Origin: Cristatella mucedo
Lineage: Eukaryota; Bryozoa; Phylactolaemata; Cristatellidae
NCBI GenBank assembly: GCA_009760855.2
Contig: WPIO01000054.1
Coordinates: 2,908,501-2,972,500 of the forward strand
DNA length: 64,000 nt
Reading direction: 5' to 3'
The notes beneath the pieces are model-generated. The model did not search any database, was not told where the DNA came from, and saw only the letters and a program-made list of their open reading frames with translations. This document shows, in pieces, positions 57,198 to 64,000 of this stretch; positions within the stretch are counted from its first letter, which is position 1; each line of letters begins with the position of its first letter. Position numbers and translations under genes: made by a program.

Positions 57198-57436
57198 GTA
57201 TTCCACACGACTACGATTTGCGCATTGGCTCGAGCCCAACTCTCGTTTCCGGATTCTTCAACGGCTCGCTGTGTGCTCACTTCGTCGGACAGATGCAGAA
57301 TTGTCAGAACGAAATCTTTACGTGCCCTCCGTCCACGGTTGGAAGATACGTGAGCTTACAGATCACTTCAACAAAAGAGGAAAAAAAACTCAGCTTGGCT
57401 GAGATGATTGTATATGGATTTCCCCTCCCCACCTGA
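57198..57436 (+). CDS. F5/8C C-half exon, terminal, with stop
   Basis: Follows TTCCGTTCAG. Reads 'IPHDYDLRIGSSPTLVSGFF', 'NGSLCAHFVGQMQNC', 'EIFTCPPSTVGRYVSLQI', 'LSLAEMIVYGFPLPT' and a TGA at 57434-57436. The G-R-Y-V-x-L-Q strand followed by L-x-L-A-E-[MV]-x-V-Y-G is the standard ending of an F5/8C/fucolectin domain. With the upstream exon the domain totals about 144 residues, the usual length. The exon is intact. Confidence 0.85.
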
Positions 57437-58455
57437 GCAACCGTCCTCCAGGTGACTGTTGGAGCAGAAGATGAAGCAACTTCATTCTTTTAAGAATGGC
57501 GAGTCGCAGGTCGGAAAATCTACACTGAGTGTGTGGATTTTCCGAACTAAAGCTGCTGTTGCTGTTAATGCACCCTAGATCTGCTCTCACATATCGTTGT
57601 ACGGCCGCTGAACATATAAATGTTATGAAATCAACCTCTGCAGTTGAAAAAATAGACCAACAGGAATGCAATGCTTAGCAAGCGACAAGATGCTGCTATT
57701 CAATCAAAACAGGCGTCGTGCTCTCGCTGGCTGCAGAACCCGCGAGTTCGGTGATTGGCAAACGAGATGCTTTTTCGCCACCGAACTTGCCGATGCATGC
57801 GTTCTCTGCTACGCCCTTTATGTCAGTGTTTAAATTCGAGACAACCCGCTCGTGCGAATTCAAGAATAGCTATGAAACCATGCTGTAGTTTGCACGACTT
57901 CGTCACCAATTACGCCTGTGTGGCATTAATATAAATTCCAATTGCACAAGTCTGCTAAAGCGGATGTAAGGCTCGAGGAGCTCTAGATTTTGCTTTTTGG
58001 ACTACGCTTTTAATTCAAATGCTCTCAAAAGAATCTAGTCTAGTCAGAAAAACCTCTAGCCTTTAGAGGGTGCATGCAAGAGCACTTCCATGTAAGCAGG
58101 CACCTCAGCCATTCCAAGGTGCTGAATGCTACTACTGCAGTCGCCGCATAGAATAACCAGCAAGAGTGTGTCAACTTAGGCCTTGATGCCAAGGCAGTGA
58201 TGCTTCCACTTCCGCTTAGGCTCTCAATTTCCCCCACATCAAGCCCATGCTGCCTGTTAAGAGTTGCCAAGCACATGTTACCTGGTAGCGACGTTGTCTT
58301 GAAGGCAAACTGTCCACTTGCTCTGACTCTGGATTCAGCGAACTCCTTGTCCATTGATACTGCTGTGTAGACAGACCGTAAGTATTGGCACTACAATCTA
58401 TGCAGGTGTTACTCGATTGCACGTTTGCTTTGATCCCTCGTAATTTTACTCACCA
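57437..58455. other. Downstream flank, nothing recognised
   Basis: I find no AATAAA close to the stop, and no gene or repeat until the LINE tail at about 58460. The minus-strand frames at 58040-58422 have no domain. Confidence 0.45.
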
Positions 58456-58553
58456 TTCAATCGCATTTCCCTTAGCAGAAAATGTAAAGCGCCAGAAAGA
58501 GATTGAGCTCTCTGAAGACGCTTAATCAAGTAAATTTGTATTGTTATTAATAT
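58440..58553 (+). mobile_element. LINE family A, 3' tail only
   Basis: 'cgcatttcccttagcagaaaatg', then the stem-loop (58486-58525, one arm altered) and a TTATTAATATT tail. Confidence 0.8.
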
Positions 58554-58554
58554 T

Positions 58555-59600
58555 ATCCCTCCCAGCCCTTTAGGGCTTAAAATTCGCTGAACTCCATTTC
58601 TGCATGTATTACCGAATGCCGCACATGGATGGCAGCACATTTGCTTATGCTCAATGATTATGCAACTCATTTAATAGTTATGGGCAAACCAAAGGTCTTT
58701 TAGAAATTGAAAAAGCAAATGCCTGAAATCGGCTCTGCCGGCATTTCTTTTGTTAAATTTTCAAGAATTATTCGCTTTAAGTTCCCTAGTCAATTCTCAT
58801 TAGGTAACCACATCTGCTCCACAGTCAAGGCTGCCTACTTTCAGCTACATATCTTTGGTAAATATCAAGCTTGTTTAGATAAGAATACCACATCTAAACT
58901 GGTCCATGCATTTGTGACATCCCATCTTCATTATTTAACCTAACGCTTACTAGTCAAACAGCCTGTAAAATCAGGTGCTTACAGCTAGTGCCAAAGGCAG
59001 TACCTAGGCAGTATGTGGTCAGCATAGCAGTTGCAACGTCACACCAATTCTAGCCGGCCTGCACCGGCAACCGGTTAAGCAACCCTTCAACTTCAAGGTT
59101 TTACCATTTAATTTTAGATCACTTCATTATTTGCCACCAGCCTACCTATCAGATCTACTGCCCCACCATGTTAAGCATTATACCACTCACTTTATGGAAT
59201 CTAATTGTGTATGAATACCTCGTACAAACAGTGCCTTTAGTTGCCACACTCCCAAAGCATAGAGCTAGCTCCTGACTTGGGTCACGACATCGCCTTACAT
59301 GATCACATTTAAAAAGAAACTGAACACACATATTTTTCACAGTATTGAGTGGTTCCATTAAAGTCAAACTTCATTTACCTGTGGTGCTGATACTGTGCAT
59401 GCGCCTAATAAGCACACTTGCAAGTTTACCCTGTGCATGTCACCACTATGTTCTTCTCGTGGTTTAATGACCATGCAACCACTTACTTTTCGACCGTGCT
59501 TCCTTTGCAGCAAATCTAAATCGCCTGGAGAGAGAGAGACAGACAGAGAGAGATTGAGTTTTCTGAGGGTGCTTAATAAAGTGTTTTATGATTATTATTC
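58555..59600 (+). mobile_element. LINE family A, RT end to tail, decayed
   Basis: Begins at the segment corresponding to 36845 ('tccctcccagccctt') and covers the end of the RT palm ('MAAHLLMLND'-like), the 58707-58943 frame ('FSLGNHICSTVKAAYFQLH', 'CLDKNTTSKLVHAFVTS'), a decayed C-terminal domain and a 3' end. The stem-loop's loop carries an expanded GA/GACA run (59528-59553). It lies directly after another LINE A tail, in the same orientation. Confidence 0.8.
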
Positions 59601-61195
59601 TACATTTCCCGGTGCACAAGCACTAGTAGAGCTACACGGAAAGTCAGCAGACGATCGTTGGCGTCCCTGCCGTGTGAGCCTGAATCAAGCTTACATCAAC
59701 TGCCAATATGCGTTCCTCGACAATGAAACTTGAACGTCCGAGAAGTCGGATGAAAAGTTAAGTTACGGCGGTGTCTCGATCTGTCGGTGCGAGCATGTGC
59801 CGGTGCATGCTGATTCAGATCAAGACACCGCCAGGGTGGAGCTCATCACCTTGGGTGAGCCTAGTGAGTGCTCTTACCACACTACTTTAAGGAGTCGCCA
59901 ACAGAAAAGTATTTACGAAGCCGAGACAATAATGAGCAAAAACATTACTATAGATAGTTTGAGTTTCTTCGTAATTAAGTCGAGAGGGAATTCCTACAGC
60001 CACACCATAGCGATTAGACGTCAAATAGTGTGCCCAACAACTCAACAGATTAAGACGTGACGTTCAGTCATCTGGCAGTTCGTCATCAACTCGTAAGGTC
60101 CATTCGTCGCTCCGATTCCTGATGTAGTGACAAAGCATCCAGTGCCCAGATGCACTGCGACAGGAAACCTAATCGAGTTCAGAAATTAAAAATAACACGC
60201 ATTAATAATTAAATGTATCACACGAACACTTTGGCATACAGGAGAGCATCGACCCAAAGCATTTTCAGAAGCAACCGCTGCCCCTTATCCGTCAAGGTGG
60301 CCAACCCTGGTTGTAGTTGAGTATTATGCTGGCTGTTATAGCTTCTCTGATAAGCCGAAGGTGAAGAGCTGTTAAGAGCATGATCTAGAGGGGCCGGTGC
60401 CTAACTGCTGTGCCCTTTGATTTGGCATGCAAGCAGGATGGTAACCCAGTGGTGAACAGGTGGTGAGTTAACCAGCAGGGTCTGCCAGTGCTTAGCTGTG
60501 GTCTGCCTCCCATGAATGAATCATCGAGCTCCTTGAGGGCAGAGCCGTGGTAGAGGAGATGGGAGTCAAGTCAGTGAAAGCGGAGAAGGGAGAAGTGCGT
60601 CCCTCTACTCCGTGAGTACTCATGCAGTCAAAGTGCATCCCTCTGTTCGGTGTGTCGTATGATAAACTGTTGGTGTTGTTCATCGGCTGGCTCTCTGCCT
60701 ATTTGAACCAAACCATCGGGGGGTCACTTCTGAACGCTAATAATCACAAAAAGATTGAAACCGTGTCTCACTGTGTAGTGAGCTCACTCCCTCCCATCCA
60801 GCGGCTAACTTTCGCTGAACCCTCATCAACCAATATTGTCGATCTGTGTGATAATCTTTTGTATGCGAACGTAGAGCTAGACGTTGATTTGAAGCTCGTT
60901 TCGTGACCTCCGAATGCTACAGCCATTTCACTAAATGGCACTTGCCGCATTAATTTATATACATAGGAAATAATACCCCACTCGTTGGTGAGCCTGAGGA
61001 CACTAGCATTTTGATATAGCCGGGCCGTGCAGCTCACAGCCGCGAAAAATACTAGGCATGGCTTCCAGCATCCACCTGTTGTCAGGAGGCAGATGCTTCT
61101 GGGACCGCATGACCCTCTAGTAGATGCTTGGCATTTGGATAGTGGCCGTTGGAGTAGATCGAAGTGCTGAGAGCGTGTTCGCCGTCCACCCTAAT
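59600..61195. other. Non-coding stretch, nothing recognised
   Basis: Plus-strand frames at 59395-59733, 59797-60060 and 60622-60906 are open but lack any recognised domain, splice context or second copy. No repeats seen. Confidence 0.45.
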
Positions 61196-61199
61196 CCTT

Positions 61200-63456
61200 A
61201 AAATAATAATAATAATAATATTGCACTTGATAAAGCGCCCTCAGAGAACTTAATCTCTTTCTAGGCGCTTTACATTTGCTGCAAAGTGATACGCAATAGA
61301 ATAGTAAGTAAAATCATGCTTGAAAAACAAACAAAATGAATAACATGGTTAGGGGTTACATGCACTGGGTCAGCATGCAAATGTGGTTAGTGGCAGCATG
61401 AACAGTGTCAGCACGCATAAGCACATCGAGGAAGAATCACAAGGACCCACTAAATGCTGTCCTAAATAGGTATTTTTTTAAGTTTCTTTTAAATGTGGTC
61501 AGGTCAGGGGATGTTCTGATGCAGGTCGGGAGAGAGTTCCAGGCTGTGGGAGCATACGAGCTAAATGCACGGTCTCCATAGGATTTAAGGTTTGTACGAG
61601 GTATTTCTAGACTGTTGGATTCCGAAAAGCGAGTGGTACGATGCTTTGGCTGGTGGGGTAGTATCTCTGAAAGATAGGCTGGAGCCATAGAATGAAGAGA
61701 CCTAAAAGTGAGCGACAAAACCTTGAAGTCAATCCGTTGCTTGACTGGTAATCAGTGCAGGTCGGCGAGAAGTGGAGTAATGTGGCAACTGCGACGCTCA
61801 CGACAGACAAGCCTAGCTGCATAGTTTTGCACCAGCTGCAATCGCCTGATCGCACATGCTGGTAGGCCAGTAAGCAGTGAGTTGCAGAAGTCGAGACGAG
61901 ATGTCACGAATGCATGGACCAACTTGGACGTGGTATCCTTATCCAAACAAGCCCTAATTTTAGCAATGTTATGAAGCTGAAAATAGGCTGATTTGACTGT
62001 GGAGCTGATATGGTCGTCTAACGAGAGGTCGCTTTGGAATATGACACCTAGATTTCGAGCTGATGCAACTGAAGATATGCTGGCAGAGCCAATTTTGAAA
62101 GTCGGCCTTTCCAATTTCTGAATAACACTAGGTTTGCCCATAACTAGTAAGTTAGTTTTATCATCGTTTAGTTTTAGAAAATTTGCTGCCATCCATGATA
62201 GGATGTCATCAATGCATGCAGCAAGTGAGTTGAGAGAATTTGAGGTGCTCGAAGGCTGGGAGGGATCAAAGCAAAGGTACAACTGAGTGTCATCCGCATA
62301 GAAGTGAAAGCCTCGATTGTGCTTGGCAATCACATCAGCGAGAGGGAGAGTATAAACGGTGAAAAGGACCGGAACTAGCACTGAGCTTTGAGGTACTCCA
62401 TATTTTAGAGGTACTTCAGATGATCTTTCTCCATTCACGTCAATACTCTAGAGCCTCCCACTGAGATAGGACCTGAACCACTGCAGAGCAGTGCCAGTGA
62501 TGCCCAGGCGTGATTAGAGGCACTCTAGAAGAACTTTGTGATCGATGGTATCAAAAGCTGCCGAAAGATCGAGCAAAACAAGCAGAGACACTCTACCCAT
62601 GTCTGCATTCCTAAGTAGGTCGTTGTATACCCGAAGCAATGCTGACTCTGTGGAGTGATTAGCTCTAAAGCCAGACTGGAACTTACTAGCAAGGTGTGAG
62701 GTTTCGATATACGAGTTCAGCTGGTCCGCCACGACCCGTTCGAGTGTCCTCGATAGGAATGGTAGAAGGGAAACTGGGCGGTAGTTGCTCAAGCTCTCTT
62801 GGTCAAGTGTAGCTTTCATGAGAAGTGGCCTGACTACAGCTTTTTTGAAAAGTGCTGGGACATGACCTGAGGCTAATGACATATTAATTATGTTAGTTAT
62901 GCAGGGCAGCAGCAGATCAATGCAACGTAGGAGCAGGACAGATAGTGGGGATAGGGTCCAGAGAAATTGTTCTCTTCTTTGATTGCGATACGAACTTTAG
63001 GACTACGTCACTGGTGACCTGTTTAAATGCAGACATTGAGGCGCAGCCAGGAACCGAGGAACAGCATTCTAGTGGGAAGGTTGTCATCGCAGGGATGGAT
63101 TCCCTGATTTTGTCTATCTTCTGCACAAAGAATCGAGAGAAGCGATCAGCTAGATCATCACAAGGATCATCTGGTAAGGAGCTAACCTGGGAACGGTTGA
63201 GGAGATGGTTTATTGTCGACATCAGCATTTTTGGATTGTGCATCTGTGATTCAACAATGTTTCTATAGAAGCTAGGCTTGACCTTTGCTAGGATCGATTG
63301 GTACGACCTACAGTAGTCTTCATATGCCTGTCGATGGACAGTTAGTCCGGATCTTTTGTATGCCTTTTCAAGCTTTCGTTTAGTAGACTTGGCTAGTTTA
63401 ATGTCTGTGGTAAACCATAGGCCGTCTGGGCGTGGGCGCACAGTGTGCTTTGTCAA
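61200..63456 (-). mobile_element. LINE family A, longest RT copy
   Basis: Minus-strand. Order from the 5' end: linker (63456-62917), RT fingers (62882-62514), RT palm and thumb (62438-61752), C-terminal domain (61718-61437), 3' UTR, stem-loop (61232-61271), ATT tail (61200-61225). It is 5' truncated just after the endonuclease, at 63456, where a hAT fragment begins. It is the best reference for the family. Confidence 0.92.
61437..63456 (-). pseudogene. LINE A polyprotein, RT with intact YADD but broken frame
   Basis: Readable parts: 'SNYRPVSLLPFLSRTLERVV', 'FQSGFRANHSTESALLRVYN', 'LLVLLDLSAAFDTIDHKVLL' (RT motif with catalytic Asp), 'GVPQSSVLVPVLFTVYTLPL', 'FHFYADDTQLYLCF' (catalytic YADD), 'MAANFLKLNDDKTNLLVMGK', and the C-terminal 'HITPLLADLH' onward. 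Breaks: a shift near 62930, TAA at 62516 and TAG near 62450 (both shared with the 36 kb copy), and a shift near 61750. Non-functional as it stands. Confidence 0.85.
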
Positions 63457-64000
63457 AGTCTATGTCTTGCGACATACAAGACACGGCACAAGTTACCTTT
63501 TTCGTCAGATATACGTCGTCTCAAGGTTAAAAAGAAGAACAGCTTGGATGGCAGCCGCTCTCAGGGGTAAACTCGTTGAGAAGATATGGCAAAAACTGTG
63601 CAAGAATGCCTGGAAGAATATGAAATTGATGTAAATAAAATCGTTTCAAAAGCGATTGGTGGAGCTAGAAGTATAACACGAATACATAAACGGATAACAA
63701 CAATTCTTCGGCCTAAACCCCGTGAAATTTTACCGTTTCGCTGCATAATTCATCAAGAGCTGCTTTGTGCCTAAACATTTCCGACTAAAATGTTTGAGGT
63801 CCTGAATTTGGTTGTTAAGATCATTAACAGAATTCCAGCAAAAGCACTCTACAATTGCCAGTTTAAGGAATTTCTTGGAGAAATAGAAACCCCGTATTCT
63901 GACCTACTTCAGCGCAATAAAGTGCGATGGCTTTTCAAGGGTGACGTATTGAAACGTTTTGCTGATTGCTTGAGTGAAATGAAAACATTCTTCAATGAAA
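63457..64000 (+). pseudogene. hAT-family transposase fragment (ZBED/GTF2IRD2-like)
   Basis: From 63586 the plus-strand frame reads 'MAKTVQECLEEYEIDVNKIV', 'GGARSITRIHKRITTIL', 'ILPFRCIIHQELLCA', a TAA at 63772-63774, then in the same frame 'FPTKMFEVLNLVVKIINRIP', 'QFKEFLGEIETPYSDLL', 'NKVRWLFKGDVLKRFADCL', running off the window. This matches the middle of hAT-type transposases domesticated or mobile in many animals (D-G-A-R-S-M-T, C-I-I-H-Q-E-x-L-C-A, V-R-W-L-S). The segment before 'VNKIV' appears shortened. The TAA replaces a codon that is usually Lys. The N-terminal zinc finger is not present. Confidence 0.75.

Larger units (their letters stand above)
45738..57436 (+). other. Mosaic secreted gene: signal, PAN, mucin, F5/8C
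   Basis: Inferred gene assembled from exons that share one rule: every junction I can place falls in phase 1. Exons: 45780-45864, 48092-48355, 51507-52541, 53669-53863, 57198-57436. Possible extra small exons lie near 46.4, 47.4, 49.06 and 50.81 kb. The product would be secreted: a Cys-rich PAN-like module (protein or sugar binding), a long O-glycosylated Thr-rich stalk, and a C-terminal F5/8C module that in this superfamily binds glycans or lipids. I infer an adhesive, mucosal or immune lectin role; the sequence does not prove it. One in-frame TAG in the mucin exon means the copy may be dead or polymorphic. The 3.3 kb last intron holds LINE A and LINE B copies. I see no clear poly(A) signal soon after the stop. 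Confidence 0.6.

Overview
The window is eukaryotic and almost certainly from an animal. It has no bacterial-style gene packing, coding DNA comes as short exons with splice signals, and it is crowded with animal-type mobile elements: L2/CR1-like LINEs, a tRNA-derived SINE, a FLYWCH/MULE DNA transposon and a ZBED-like hAT remnant. The mosaic domain set (PAN/apple, Thr-rich mucin, F5/8C discoidin fold) joined by phase-1 introns suggests an invertebrate metazoan, perhaps marine or aquatic. I cannot name the species.

The main host gene reads rightward from about 45.74 to 57.44 kb. I infer at least five exons: a signal peptide (45780-45864), a PAN-like Cys domain (48092-48355), a Thr/Ser/Pro-rich mucin-like exon (51507-52541), and two exons that together make an F5/8C (discoidin/fucolectin-like) domain (53669-53863 and 57198-57436, ending in a stop). 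Every junction I can place is phase 1. One in-frame TAG lies in the mucin exon. A partly collinear, decayed relative lies at 11.9-20.8 kb, and 5' fragments of another at 21.5-22.8 kb, so the locus looks like a tandem lectin/mucin gene cluster.

The cluster is set among old segmental duplications. Non-coding block R occurs four times (0.7-2.15, 22.8-25.2, 29.0-30.7, 33.1-35.0 kb). Block S occurs at 26.65-28.0 and 42.95-44.4 kb, with a short third copy at 44.97-45.4 kb. A roughly 2.6 kb unit around the PAN exon is duplicated (46.8-49.3 and 49.3-51.0 kb), and a 1.2 kb unit is duplicated at 19.7-22.0 kb. Paralogous empty sites in these duplicates let several insertions (SINE, MULE, LINE) be defined.

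Mobile elements: LINE family A (ATT-repeat tail preceded by a hairpin) has about a dozen copies, the best at 61.2-63.46 kb (-), 35.8-37.9 kb (+) and 15.68-17.5 kb (-, endonuclease kept and reverse transcriptase core lost). LINE family B (ACATT-repeat tail) has about nine copies. The MULE spans about 40.46-42.70 kb. A hAT transposase fragment runs off the right edge. All are visibly broken. The remaining sequence (0-0.7, 9.7-11.3, 28.5-29.0, 52.6-53.6, 59.6-61.2 kb and others) shows no gene I can support.
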